The position numbers and the translations under genes are program-made. The notes under the pieces are model-generated. The model was not told where the DNA came from. It worked only from the letters and a program-made list of their open reading frames with translations, and searched no databases. Positions 15,672 through 23,395 of a stretch of 51,575 nucleotides of DNA are shown here, piece by piece. Location: positions 8,808,155-8,859,729 of the forward strand of contig NZ_CP150484.1 of NCBI RefSeq assembly GCF_037997115.1. Reading direction: 5' to 3'. This DNA comes from Amycolatopsis coloradensis. GTDB lineage: Bacteria; Actinomycetota; Actinomycetes; Mycobacteriales; Pseudonocardiaceae. How positions within the stretch are numbered: the first letter of the stretch is position 1; the number at the start of each line of letters is the position of its first letter.

Positions 15672-16634
15672 ATGACCAAACCCTTCGATTCATCTCATCT
15701 TCCCGACGTCTTCCGCGGCTCGGAGGCGCGCAAGGCGGGCCTCATCACGGCCAGCCAGCTACGCGGCTCGAGCGTCCGGCGGCTGTTCCAGGACGTTTAT
15801 ACCCGCGCAGATGTCGAGGTCACGCATGAGTTGCGTTGCCGAGGAGCCGCGTTGCTGGCGCCTCCCAAAGCGGTGCTGACCGGGCGATCTGCCGCGACCG
15901 TTCAAGGCGTCGAACTGGCCAAACCCAACGATCCGGTCGAGATGGTCGTACCGGAGAAATACCGCTTCGGCCCGATTGTCGGCATCAAGGTCCGGCGTAC
16001 CGAAGTCAAACCCGAAGAATCGAGACCATGGAACGGCATTCGCATCGCGCGGAAAAGCCGAATCGCACTGGATCTGCTGCTCCGGCTTTCTCCCCGCAAA
16101 TCCGGCTGGGTGCGACGGCTCCGTATCGGCGTACCGGATCTCGATCAGTTCATGAGAGCCGAGAGCCTGACCGATCTGCATCTCAACAGGGAGTTCTACG
16201 GCCGCCGCAACAGGGGAATCCGCTTGGCCAGACATGCTTTACGACTGTCCGATCCTCGCGCGGAGTCACCTCCGGAATCGGAGCTCCGCATCGTGCTGGC
16301 CGCCGGCGGCATCACGGCGACACCTCAACTCGAGGTCATCGCCCGAACCGGTCATTTCCTCGCCCGTCTCGACCTGGGGGACGAGAAGTTCAAGGTCGCC
16401 GTCGAATACGACGGCCGATGGCACAACACAGCGAAACAACGAGCCCACGATCGCAAACGCCGAAGACGTGTGGAGGCCGAAGGCTGGCGTTTCGTCATCG
16501 TCACCGCGGAAGACCTGGCGAACGACTTCAAAGGCATCGTCGAGGCCGTCTGGCGAGCCCGCCGCCGCGGCGCGTTTAGCCCGCTAACCGCGCCGCGGCC
16601 GGGTCAGGAGGGAGTGCGCATGGCTCGCGTTTGA
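15672..16634 (+). CDS. AbiEi-like N-terminus plus DUF559 nuclease-like domain
   Basis: 320 aa from an ATG at 15672 (MTKPFDSSHLPDVF). The first ~90 residues resemble the winged-helix of AbiEi-type proteins (FRGSEARKAGLITASQLRGS, then LTGRSAATVQG). The C-terminal ~110 residues show the DUF559/Vsr-like PD-(D/E)XK core: PPESELRIVLAAGG, ARLDLGDEKFKVAVEYDGRWHN, and a final strand FVIVTAEDL. Such genes are common in actinobacteria and their substrate is unknown. Codon use is less GC-biased than the neighbours. The 3' end runs through a palindrome (GAFSPLTA) and overlaps truA tail-to-tail by 31 bp. No antitoxin/toxin partner is adjacent. Confidence 0.8.
   Translation: MTKPFDSSHLPDVFRGSEARKAGLITASQLRGSSVRRLFQDVYTRADVEVTHELRCRGAALLAPPKAVLTGRSAATVQGVELAKPNDPVEMVVPEKYRFGPIVGIKVRRTEVKPEESRPWNGIRIARKSRIALDLLLRLSPRKSGWVRRLRIGVPDLDQFMRAESLTDLHLNREFYGRRNRGIRLARHALRLSDPRAESPPESELRIVLAAGGITATPQLEVIARTGHFLARLDLGDEKFKVAVEYDGRWHNTAKQRAHDRKRRRRVEAEGWRFVIVTAEDLANDFKGIVEAVWRARRRGAFSPLTAPRPGQEGVRMARV
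16571..16592. repeat. Dispersed palindrome, copy 11
   Basis: CGCGTTTAGC, CC, GCTAACCGCG. Translated in the 3' end of the DUF559 gene and also 11 bp downstream of the truA stop on the other strand. Confidence 0.93.
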
Positions 16635-17506
16635 TTGGCACGCGAGGCGAGTTCGGCGTCCGGCGGGTAGTCGACCGCCATCAACGTCAGGCCGTGCGCG
16701 GGAGCCACGGCGCTGTCGCGCGTCCGGCTCTCCAGGACGTCACCGGGCCAGTCCAGCGGACGGCGGCCGTCACCGACCAAGAGCAGCGCCCCCACCAGAC
16801 TGCGCACCATCGAATGACAGAACGCGTCTGCGGAGACCGCGACCTCGACCGCGTGCGGTCCGGTTCGCCGCCATTCGAGCCGCTGCAGCTCGCGGATGGT
16901 CGTCCCGCCCTCACGCTGCTTGCAGAAGGCCGCAAAGTCCTGAAGCCCCATGAGAGCCGTCGACGCCTCGTTCATCGCTTCGATCGAGAGCGGACGGCCC
17001 CAGGCCAGAGTGTCGTGACGTCGCAAAGGATCCACGCCCCACGGCGCGTCCGAAACGCGGTATAGGTAATGCCGCCGCACGGCCGAGAACCGCGCGTCGA
17101 ACCCAGGCGCCGCGATCCGGGCATCCAGCACCCGCACGTCGCCCGGCAGATACCGATTCCAGCGGTGACGCATCCGCCCCAGCTCAGGGATGCCCTGCTC
17201 GTCCACTTCCAGGCGACCGGATCGCGTTTTGCCCCCTAAAGGCGACACGTCGACGTGGACCACCTGGCCGGCCGCGTGCACACCGGCATCGGTGCGGCCG
17301 GCGACGACGACGGACTTCGGGACCGAGGCTCCTGGAGGCTGCTTCGCGAGCGCCTCTTCGAGGACTCCTTGCACCGTCCGCCGCCCGGGCTGCCGCGCCC
17401 AGCCGGAGAAATCGGTGCCGTCGTAGGCGACATCCAGACGCAGACGAACGAGCCCGCCCTCCGCAGTGGGAGTGGCGGGCTCGTCCGGGGTGTTCGGTGC
17501 CGTCAG
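16604..17506 (-). CDS. truA: tRNA pseudouridine(38-40) synthase TruA
   Basis: Converts U38-U40 of tRNA anticodon stems to pseudouridine. 300 aa. The catalytic motif VAGRTDAGVHAAGQ carries Asp73. The start RLRLDVAYDGTDFSGWARQ and the final VVLESRTRDSAVAP-type segment are typical. No ATG, GTG or TTG precedes the conserved N-terminus in frame after the rplQ stop. The best start is a CTG (17506) with AAGGA 8 bp upstream, inside the end of rplQ. A degenerate palindrome (17223-17244) is translated as SPLGGKTRSG in a variable loop and brings a rare TTA codon. The order rplQ-truA is as in mycobacteria. Confidence 0.93.
   Translation of the reverse strand: MTAPNTPDEPATPTAEGGLVRLRLDVAYDGTDFSGWARQPGRRTVQGVLEEALAKQPPGASVPKSVVVAGRTDAGVHAAGQVVHVDVSPLGGKTRSGRLEVDEQGIPELGRMRHRWNRYLPGDVRVLDARIAAPGFDARFSAVRRHYLYRVSDAPWGVDPLRRHDTLAWGRPLSIEAMNEASTALMGLQDFAAFCKQREGGTTIRELQRLEWRRTGPHAVEVAVSADAFCHSMVRSLVGALLLVGDGRRPLDWPGDVLESRTRDSAVAPAHGLTLMAVDYPPDAELASRANQTRAMRTPS
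17223..17244. repeat. Dispersed palindrome, copy 12, degenerate (inside truA)
   Basis: CGCGTTTTGC, CC, CCTAAAGGCG. In the truA frame the consensus would place a TAA. One base change (A to T on the plus strand at 17230) makes it AAA. Confidence 0.8.
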
Positions 17507-17510
17507 GACG

Positions 17511-18074
17511 TCAGTCCTTCTTGCTGTCCGCGTCCGCGGCGGGGGCCTCAGCGGCCTCGTCGGCGGCGGGAGCCTCGGTGGCCTCCGGAACCTCGGTGGC
17601 GGCCGTGTCGGCAGCCTCAGTGGCCTCGGTGGTCTCCTCGGCGGCCGGGGCGGCAGCCTTCGGCTCGTCCTTGGCGAACTTCGTCTTGCGCGCGGCCTCG
17701 GCCTCGGCGGTGACGGTCTTCTCGGCCACCAGCTCGATGACGGCCATGGGGGCGTTGTCGCCCTTGCGCGCCATCGTCTTGGTGATCCGGGTGTAGCCAC
17801 CCGGACGCTCCGCGAAGAACGGACCGATCTCGGCGATCAGCTTGTGCACGACGTCCTTGTCGCGCACGATGCGCTGGATCTGACGACGGTTGTGCAGGTC
17901 GCCCCGCTTCGCCTTCGTGATCAGCTTCTCGGCCAGCGGGCGCACCCGCCGGGCCTTCGCCTCGGTCGTCGTGATCTTGCCGTGCTCGAACAGCTGGGTG
18001 GCCAGGTTGGCCAGGATCAGCCGTTCGTGCGCGGGCGACCCGCCGAGACGGGGTCCCTTTGTGGGGGTGGGCAT
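17511..18074 (-). CDS. rplQ: 50S ribosomal protein bL17
   Basis: 187 aa. Residues 1-118 are the conserved L17 domain (MPTPTKGPRLGGSPAHERLI, then RRVRPLAEKLITKAKRGDL). The remaining ~70 residues are an acidic, Ala/Glu/Thr-rich tail of repeated EATEA/AAEE units, an extension seen in actinobacterial L17. Lies 74 bp after rpoA. Binds 23S rRNA near the exit-tunnel side of the large subunit. Confidence 0.98.
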   Translation of the reverse strand: MPTPTKGPRLGGSPAHERLILANLATQLFEHGKITTTEAKARRVRPLAEKLITKAKRGDLHNRRQIQRIVRDKDVVHKLIAEIGPFFAERPGGYTRITKTMARKGDNAPMAVIELVAEKTVTAEAEAARKTKFAKDEPKAAAPAAEETTEATEAADTAATEVPEATEAPAADEAAEAPAADADSKKD

Positions 18075-18148
18075 CGGTTCTCCTCGTTCAGCTCACAGCT
18101 GAAGGCCGGCGCTCCCCCACCCGACCGGTGAGGGAGCCGTAGCTGGCC

Positions 18149-19222
18149 TTACAGCTGCTCCGTCTCTGCGTAGTCCTGGCCATCGTCGTGGCCGTTGTCC
18201 GAAATTCCGTCCGTGATGCTGTCGACGCCCTCGGACCAGCCTTCACCGTCGTAGCTGGCCGCGGCCGCGGTCGGGTCGAACCCGGGCGGGCTGTCCTTCA
18301 GCGCGAGGCCGAGACCGACGAGCTTGAGCTTGACCTCGTCGATCGACTTCGCACCGAAGTTGCGGATGTCCAGCAGGTCGGCCTCGCTGCGCGAGACCAG
18401 TTCGCCGACGGTGTGGATGCCCTCGCGCTTGAGGCAGTTGTACGACCGGACGGTGAGGTCCAGGTCCTCGATCGGCATCGCGTAGGCGGCGATGGTGTCC
18501 GCCTCCTGCGGCGACGGGCCGATCTCGATGCCTTCGGCGTCGACGTTCAGCTCGCGCGCGAGACCGAACAGCTCCACCAGCGTCTTACCGGCCGACGCGA
18601 CAGCGTCCCGCGGCGTGATCGACGGCTTCGTCTCCACGTCCAGGATCAGCTTGTCGAAGTCGGTGCGCTGCTCGACACGGGTCGCCTCGACCTTGTAGGT
18701 CACCTTCAGCACCGGGGAGTAGATGGAGTCGACCGGGATCCGGCCGATCTCCGCGCCCGCCTGCTTGTTCTGCAGGGCCGGAACGTAACCGCGGCCGCGC
18801 TCGACGACGAGCTCGATCTCGAGCTTGCCCTTGCCGTTCAGCGACGCGATGTGCAGATCCGGGTTGTGCACGGTGACACCGGCCGGGGGCACGATGTCGG
18901 CGGCGGTGACCTCACCGGGGCCCTGCTTGCGCAGGTACATGGTGACCGGCTCGTCCTCTTCCGAGGAGACCACGAGCTCCTTGAGGTTCAGGATGATGTC
19001 GGTGACGTCTTCCTTCACCCCGGGAACGGTGGTGAACTCGTGCAGCACGCCGTCGATGCGGATGCTCGTCACGGCCGCGCCAGGAATGGACGACAGCAGC
19101 GTGCGCCGCAGCGAGTTGCCGAGCGTGTAGCCGAAGCCGGGCTCCAGCGGTTCGATGGTGAACCGGGAGCGGGTCTCGTTGACCGTCTCTTCGCCGAGAG
19201 CCGGTCGCTGGGAAATCAGCAT
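18149..19222 (-). CDS. rpoA: RNA polymerase alpha subunit
   Basis: 357 aa. Start set at the ATG 19222 (MLISQRPALGEETVNETRSR) with AAAGGAAATAGGAAAG upstream; the longer frame to 19318 is not protein-like. The N-terminal assembly domain contains EPLEPGFGYTLGNSLRRTLL, and the C-terminal domain contains the DNA/activator-binding helices (VRSYNCLKREGIHTVGELV, NFGAKSIDEVKLKL). An acidic tail follows. Middle gene of the alpha operon between rpsD and rplQ, whose order is conserved in bacteria. Confidence 0.99.
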   Translation of the reverse strand: MLISQRPALGEETVNETRSRFTIEPLEPGFGYTLGNSLRRTLLSSIPGAAVTSIRIDGVLHEFTTVPGVKEDVTDIILNLKELVVSSEEDEPVTMYLRKQGPGEVTAADIVPPAGVTVHNPDLHIASLNGKGKLEIELVVERGRGYVPALQNKQAGAEIGRIPVDSIYSPVLKVTYKVEATRVEQRTDFDKLILDVETKPSITPRDAVASAGKTLVELFGLARELNVDAEGIEIGPSPQEADTIAAYAMPIEDLDLTVRSYNCLKREGIHTVGELVSRSEADLLDIRNFGAKSIDEVKLKLVGLGLALKDSPPGFDPTAAAASYDGEGWSEGVDSITDGISDNGHDDGQDYAETEQL

Positions 19223-19349
19223 CTTTCCTATTTCCTTTCCAAACGGCGCCCGCCATATGACACCGAAAGGGATGGCGAAGCGGCGGCGCACTCCGGGCGC
19301 CGCCGCCCGTGCCCACATCGGGCCGGGGAAACCCCGGCCCGATGGTGGA

Positions 19350-19955
19350 TCACTTCGAGTAGAGCTCGACGATCAGCTGTTCCTGGACCGGAACATCGAT
19401 CTGAGCGCGCTCCGGGAGCTGGTGGACCAGCACACGGAGGTTGGACGGAACGACCTGGAGCCACGCGGGAACGGGACGCTCGCCGAAAGACTCCTTGGCC
19501 GCGACGAAGGGCAGCATCGCGAACGACTTCGGCCGCACGTCGATGATGTCCCACTTCGTGACCTGGTAGGACGGGACGTTGACCTTGACGCCGTTGACCA
19601 GGAAGTGGCCGTGGCTCACCAGCTGACGCGCCTGACGGCGGGTGCGGGCGATGCCGGCGCGGTAGATCACGTTGTCCAGCCGGGACTCGAGGATCTGCAG
19701 CAGGTTCTCACCGGTCTTACCCGGACGCCGGACGGCTTCCTTGTAGTACCGGACGAACTGACGCTCGAGAACGCCGTAGGTGTAGCGAGCCTTCTGCTTC
19801 TCCTGCGACTGCAGGAGGTACTCGGACTCCTTGATGCGCCCGCGGCCGTGCTGGCCCGGCGGGTAGGGGCGACGCTCGAAAGCCTGGTCGCCGCCGATGA
19901 GGTCAACCTTGAGGCGACGCGAAATACGCGTCGCGGGGCCGGTGTAACGAGCCAT
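19350..19955 (-). CDS. rpsD: 30S ribosomal protein uS4
   Basis: 201 aa, full length. The N-terminal part lacks the zinc-binding cysteines (C-minus form), and the S4 RNA-binding domain is clear (RLDNVIYRAGIARTRRQARQ, LVSHGHFLVNGVKV). Primary 16S rRNA binder and, in many bacteria, repressor of the alpha operon. 127 bp separates it from rpoA. Confidence 0.99.
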   Translation of the reverse strand: MARYTGPATRISRRLKVDLIGGDQAFERRPYPPGQHGRGRIKESEYLLQSQEKQKARYTYGVLERQFVRYYKEAVRRPGKTGENLLQILESRLDNVIYRAGIARTRRQARQLVSHGHFLVNGVKVNVPSYQVTKWDIIDVRPKSFAMLPFVAAKESFGERPVPAWLQVVPSNLRVLVHQLPERAQIDVPVQEQLIVELYSK

Positions 19956-19978
19956 TTCTTCTTACTCCTCCCCGTTCC

Positions 19979-20386
19979 TCAGACCCGGCGCCGCTTGGGC
20001 GGGCGGCAGCCGTTGTGAGGCTGCGGGGTCACGTCCTGGATGGTGCCGACCTCGAGGCCGGCCGCCTGCAGCGAGCGGATCGCCGTCTCGCGACCCGAAC
20101 CCGGGCCCTTCACGAAAACGTCGACCTTCTTCATGCCGTGCTCGGCAGCCTTGCGGGCGGCGTTCTCGGCGGCCATCTGCGCGGCGAACGGGGTGGACTT
20201 ACGCGAGCCCTTGAAGCCCACGTGACCACTCGATGCCCACGCGATCACGGCACCGGTCGGGTCCGTGATCGAGACGATGGTGTTGTTGAAGGTGCTCTTG
20301 ATGTGCGCGTGACCGTGCGCGACATTCTTCTTTTCCTTACGGCGGACCTTCTTGGCCCCCGCCGCAGTACGAGACTTCGGTGGCAT
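19979..20386 (-). CDS. rpsK: 30S ribosomal protein uS11
   Basis: 135 aa with the basic N-terminus MPPKSRTAAGAKKVRRKEKK, the core HIKSTFNNTIVSITD and the conserved C-terminus PQPHNGCRPPKRRRV. The ribosome binding site AGGAG lies in the 18-bp gap after the small 61-aa gene. Part of the 30S platform. Confidence 0.99.
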   Translation of the reverse strand: MPPKSRTAAGAKKVRRKEKKNVAHGHAHIKSTFNNTIVSITDPTGAVIAWASSGHVGFKGSRKSTPFAAQMAAENAARKAAEHGMKKVDVFVKGPGSGRETAIRSLQAAGLEVGTIQDVTPQPHNGCRPPKRRRV

Positions 20387-20404
20387 GTTTTGAGGGTTCT
20401 CCTG

Positions 20405-20590
20405 TTAGCGCGCGTTCTCTTGGTGAGCGGCGACCGCTTCGGCCTGCCCGCGCCGGATGATCGAACCGGCGTCGGTGTACAGGTTGCGGAGCGCCATCGG
20501 GCGGGCGTAGAGCGCCTTGGGCGAGACACAAGCCGAGCCACGACGGCGGACGCCGCCCATCTGCACGACCTTCTTGCCCTGGACGCTCAC
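20405..20590 (-). CDS. Unrecognised 61-aa basic protein between rpsM and rpsK
   Basis: Starts at a GTG overlapping the rpsM stop (GTGA) and ends 18 bp before rpsK, exactly filling the gap. Nearly every codon ends in G or C, as expected for a real gene in this genome. The protein (MSVQGKKVVQMGGVRRRGSA, then CVSPKALYARPMALRNLYTD, then a helical Ala/Glu/Gln-rich end) is basic, soluble, has one cysteine and no membrane segment. I do not recognise it. In most actinobacteria rpsM and rpsK are nearly adjacent. Location implies co-expression with ribosomal proteins, so a ribosome-associated or leader-peptide role is possible. Confidence 0.6.
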   Translation of the reverse strand: MSVQGKKVVQMGGVRRRGSACVSPKALYARPMALRNLYTDAGSIIRRGQAEAVAAHQENAR

Positions 20591-20967
20591 TTCTTGCCAG
20601 CCTTCTTCTTGCCGGCGACCGTCTTCTTCGGACCCTTACGGGTGCGGGCGTTCGTCTTGGTGCGCTGACCACGGACGGGAAGTCCGCGGCGCCAGCGAAG
20701 GCCCTCGTAGCACCCGATCTCGATCTTCCGACGGATGTCGGCGTTCACCTCGCGGCGAAGGTCACCCTCGACCTTGAAGTTCTCCTCGATGTAGACCCGC
20801 AGCTTGGCGAGGTCGTCATCGCTCAGATCCTTGACGCGAGTGTCCGCGTTGAGCTCGGCAGCCGCGATGAGCTGCTTCGAGCGGGTACGGCCGATGCCGT
20901 AGATGTAGGTCAGCGCGATCTCCAACCGCTTTTCGCGGGGGAGGTCTACGCCAGCGAGTCGTGCCAT
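20587..20967 (-). CDS. rpsM: 30S ribosomal protein uS13
   Basis: 126 aa: MARLAGVDLPREKRLEIALT, the helix-two-turn-helix GIGRTRSKQLIAAA, and the C-terminus RGLPVRGQRTKTNARTRKGP with a Lys-rich tail. Head of the small subunit, contacts tRNA in the P site. Its stop overlaps the start of the 61-aa gene. Confidence 0.99.
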   Translation of the reverse strand: MARLAGVDLPREKRLEIALTYIYGIGRTRSKQLIAAAELNADTRVKDLSDDDLAKLRVYIEENFKVEGDLRREVNADIRRKIEIGCYEGLRWRRGLPVRGQRTKTNARTRKGPKKTVAGKKKAGKK

Positions 20968-21097
20968 TGGCGTTGATGCTCCTTCATAGAATTCATCTTC
21001 AGGTCTGCTCCCCGTCCGGTCCCGGGACCGACTCGCCTGTCGTGCCCTCGGCTTGCGCTTCGGGTGTCCCGGCCCCGGCCTGAAGTCCGGGGGTGAA

Positions 21098-21119
21098 CCG
21101 GGCCGTTCGCACGGCCCGG
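21098..21119 (-). promoter_or_regulatory. Stable hairpin in the rpmJ-rpsM gap
   Basis: A 9-bp perfect stem (21098-21106 with 21111-21119) with a four-base TCGC/GCGA loop sits in the 205-bp gap between rpmJ and rpsM. It could be an attenuator, a terminator for infA-rpmJ or an RNA-processing site. No T-tract follows. Confidence 0.45.
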
Positions 21120-21172
21120 CAGGTGCGGGGAGATTGTGTAGCCGTCAATCCACTCTGTACGAGTGCGAGTGA

Positions 21173-21286
21173 TCAGCCCTGCCGCTGCTTGTGCCGCAGG
21201 TTTTCGCAGATCACCATGATCCGGCCGTGACGGCGGATCACCTTGCACTTGTCGCAGATCTTCTTGACGCTCGGCTGGACCTTCAC
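21173..21286 (-). CDS. rpmJ: 50S ribosomal protein bL36
   Basis: 37 aa, GTG start: MKVQPSVKKICDKCKVIRRH followed by GRIMVICENLRHKQRQG. The zinc ribbon is intact (CDKC, then C and H in CENLRH), so this is the zinc-binding form. Located directly after infA, the usual actinobacterial order. A ribosome binding site (GGAGA) precedes the GTG. Confidence 0.97.
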   Translation of the reverse strand: MKVQPSVKKICDKCKVIRRHGRIMVICENLRHKQRQG

Positions 21287-21322
21287 GTCTCCTGCTCTCC
21301 TGCTTGTGCTAACTCGTCGTGA

Positions 21323-21544
21323 TCACTTGTAGCGGTAGACGATGCGACCACGTGACAAGTCGTAGGGCGAGAGCTCCACGACAACCCTGTCCTCGGGCAG
21401 GATGCGGATGTAGTGCTGCCGCATCTTGCCGCTGATGTGTGCAAGGACCTTGTGGCCGTTCTCCAACTCGACGCGGAACATCGCGTTGGGGAGCGGCTCG
21501 ACTACGCGGCCTTCGACCTCGATGGCCCCGTCTTTCTTGCCCAT
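21323..21544 (-). CDS. infA: Translation initiation factor IF-1
   Basis: 73 aa, a single OB-fold (S1-like) domain: MGKKDGAIEVEGRVVEPLPN, the core FRVELENGHKVLAHISGKMR and the end YDLSRGRIVYRYK. Binds the 30S A site during initiation. The GGAGGACATG context gives a strong ribosome binding site. First gene of the infA-rpmJ-rpsM group. Confidence 0.99.
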   Translation of the reverse strand: MGKKDGAIEVEGRVVEPLPNAMFRVELENGHKVLAHISGKMRQHYIRILPEDRVVVELSPYDLSRGRIVYRYK

Positions 21545-21804
21545 GTCCTCCGCATTTCCTGTCGCTACGCTGTGTGATCAGTCAAAGCTTGAGTGCTTGG
21601 CTGGGTGGTGCATCGGCACACTCCTGCCCGGGTCCAATGTCCGTTCGCGAGAATTCACGAGCGCGCAGGATCCGGGCGCGATGAGTACACCGACTTGACA
21701 GTGTACGCAACCCGTGTCGCGAGCCCCAAACGGGGGGTGACTGTGTTAGGGCACCCGTTGAGCCCGCCTGATGCGGCCTTCCCCATCGTACGCCCTCGCC
21801 GACC

Positions 21805-21826
21805 TGCGTTTAGCGGGCTAAACGCG
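21805..21826. repeat. Dispersed palindrome, copy 13
   Basis: Flanked as GACC-TGCGTTTAGC-GG-GCTAAACGCG-ATCC, the full extended consensus. Confidence 0.96.
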
Positions 21827-21938
21827 ATCCGATGGGGCCGCGACCTGGGGCGCTCGGCGGCCAAGGTGCACCCGATGGGGGCAGCCGACGGGCGCCGCAA
21901 CGGCGGGCCCGAGCGCTGCGCCGACCAGCGGGCCGACC

Positions 21939-21960
21939 TGCGTTTAGCGGGCTAAACGCG
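21939..21960. repeat. Dispersed palindrome, copy 14
   Basis: TGCGTTTAGC, GG, GCTAAACGCG preceded by GACC; 37 bp (start to start) from copy 15 in the same orientation. Confidence 0.96.
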
Positions 21961-21975
21961 GTCTGGGGGCGCACT

Positions 21976-21997
21976 TGCGTTTAGCGGGCTAAACGCG
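21976..21997. repeat. Dispersed palindrome, copy 15
   Basis: Same sequence as copy 14, preceded by CACT and followed by ATCTGG; 22 bp downstream of the map stop. Confidence 0.96.
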
Positions 21998-22019
21998 ATC
22001 TGGAGGGTGAAGGGCAAGG

Positions 22020-22796
22020 TCAGGCGTCTTCGGGGGCGGTCAGGACCCACGGGCCGTCGTCGGTGATCGCGACGGTGTGCTCCCAGTGCGAGGCCCGCGA
22101 GCCGTCGGCGGTCACGACGGTCCAGCCGTCCTCGAGCTCGACGGTCTCCCCGCCGCCACCCGTCAGCATGGGCTCGATCGCGAGCGCCATGCCGGTTTTG
22201 AGCCGCGGCCCCTTGCCCGGTTTGCCCAGGTTCGGCAGGAACGGGTCCATATGCATCTGGCGCCCGATGCCGTGGCCGCCGTACTCGACGATCATCCCGT
22301 ACTCGACGCCGTCTTCCCGGCCGGCCTTCTCGGCCGCGGTCTGCACCGCGTGCGAGATGTCCGTGAGCCTTCCACCGGACGACACCGCGGCGATCCCTGC
22401 CCACATCGCCGCCTCGGTGGCGGCCGAGAGCGCGAGATCCGCCTTCGATACCTCGCCGATCGCGAGGGTGACCGCGGAGTCGCCGTGCCAGCCGTCGAGG
22501 ATGGCGCCGCAGTCCACCGAGATGATGTCGCCGTCGTTCAAGACCTGGGTCTTCGACGGGATGCCGTGCACGATCTGCTCGTTCACCGAAGCGCAGATCG
22601 ACGCCGGGAAGCCGTGGTACCCCTTGAACGAGGGTACCGCGCCCGCGTCACGGATCGTCTGCTCGGCGAGTTCGTCGAGATCGGCGGTGGTCACCCCCGG
22701 CTTGGCGAGCTCACGCACCGCGGTGAGGGTGCGCCAGACGACCAGGCCGGCGGCCCGCATCGCCTGAAGCTCGCCAGGGGTCTTGATTTCGATCAT
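22020..22796 (-). CDS. map: Methionine aminopeptidase, type I
   Basis: 258 aa from the ATG 22796 (MIEIKTPGELQAMRAAGLVV), the usual start in relatives. A GTG at 22844 overlapping the adk stop would add 16 residues and cannot be excluded. Removes N-terminal Met from nascent proteins using two metal ions. The ligands are visible: DCGAILDGWHGDSA (two Asp), GGHGIG (His), AIEPM (Glu), HWEHTV (Glu). Third gene of secY-adk-map. A palindrome lies 22 bp beyond the stop. Confidence 0.97.
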   Translation of the reverse strand: MIEIKTPGELQAMRAAGLVVWRTLTAVRELAKPGVTTADLDELAEQTIRDAGAVPSFKGYHGFPASICASVNEQIVHGIPSKTQVLNDGDIISVDCGAILDGWHGDSAVTLAIGEVSKADLALSAATEAAMWAGIAAVSSGGRLTDISHAVQTAAEKAGREDGVEYGMIVEYGGHGIGRQMHMDPFLPNLGKPGKGPRLKTGMALAIEPMLTGGGGETVELEDGWTVVTADGSRASHWEHTVAITDDGPWVLTAPEDA

Positions 22797-22840
22797 GCGC
22801 CCACGACGAAGCCGTTGCAGTACACGCAGTCCTCCGAGAT

Positions 22841-23395
22841 TCACGTGCGGTCGCGCAGCGCTTCCAGCACGCGGGCGGAGATCTCGTCGACCGAGCCGAC
22901 GCCGTCGACCCTGACCAGGATGTCTGAGTAGTACTCGAGCAACGGAGCGGTCTCGGACACGTAGATCTGCTGACGGCGGCGGATGACCTCTTCGGTGTCG
23001 TCCGAACGGCCGCGGGACAGCAGCCGATCGACGACGACGTCTTCCGAGACCTGGAGCTGGATGACCGCGTTGAGCTTGGCGTCGACCTCGCCGAGGATCT
23101 CACCGAGGACGTCGGCCTGCTTCGTGTTCCGGGGGAACCCGTCGAGCAGGAAACCGACCTTGGCGTCGGGTTCGGCGAGGCGCTCGCGCACCATCTCGTT
23201 CGTGACCGAGTCGGGTACGAGTTCGCCGGAATCCAGGTAGCGCTTGGCTTCCTGGCCCAGCGGCGTCTGCTCGCCCACGTGGGCGCGGAACAGATCGCCG
23301 GTCGAGATGTGCGGGATCCGGAGCTTCTCCGACAGTGCTACCGCCTGAGTACCTTTGCCCGCGCCAGGAGGGCCAACGAGAACCAGGCGCGTCAC
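22841..23395 (-). CDS. adk: Adenylate kinase
   Basis: 184 aa, GTG start overlapping the secY stop by 4 bp (GTGA), with AAGGG upstream. Catalyses ATP + AMP to 2 ADP. The P-loop GPPGAGKGTQA is at residue 8, the AMP site is TGDLFRAHV and LLDGFPRN, and the lid is the short form without zinc cysteines (RGRSDDTEEVIRRR), which is typical of actinobacteria. Confidence 0.99.
   Translation of the reverse strand: MTRLVLVGPPGAGKGTQAVALSEKLRIPHISTGDLFRAHVGEQTPLGQEAKRYLDSGELVPDSVTNEMVRERLAEPDAKVGFLLDGFPRNTKQADVLGEILGEVDAKLNAVIQLQVSEDVVVDRLLSRGRSDDTEEVIRRRQQIYVSETAPLLEYYSDILVRVDGVGSVDEISARVLEALRDRT

Larger units (their letters stand above)
21545..22019. promoter_or_regulatory. infA upstream region and map downstream region
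   Basis: 475 bp without a credible gene. The half nearest infA (21545-21800) should hold its promoter and leader. The half nearest map carries three palindromes. In many actinobacteria map and infA are close together, so this gap looks expanded. Confidence 0.6.

Noticed and set aside
21695..21700. TTGACA box upstream of infA
   Set aside because: It lies on the plus strand, pointing away from infA, and no -10 box follows at a proper distance.
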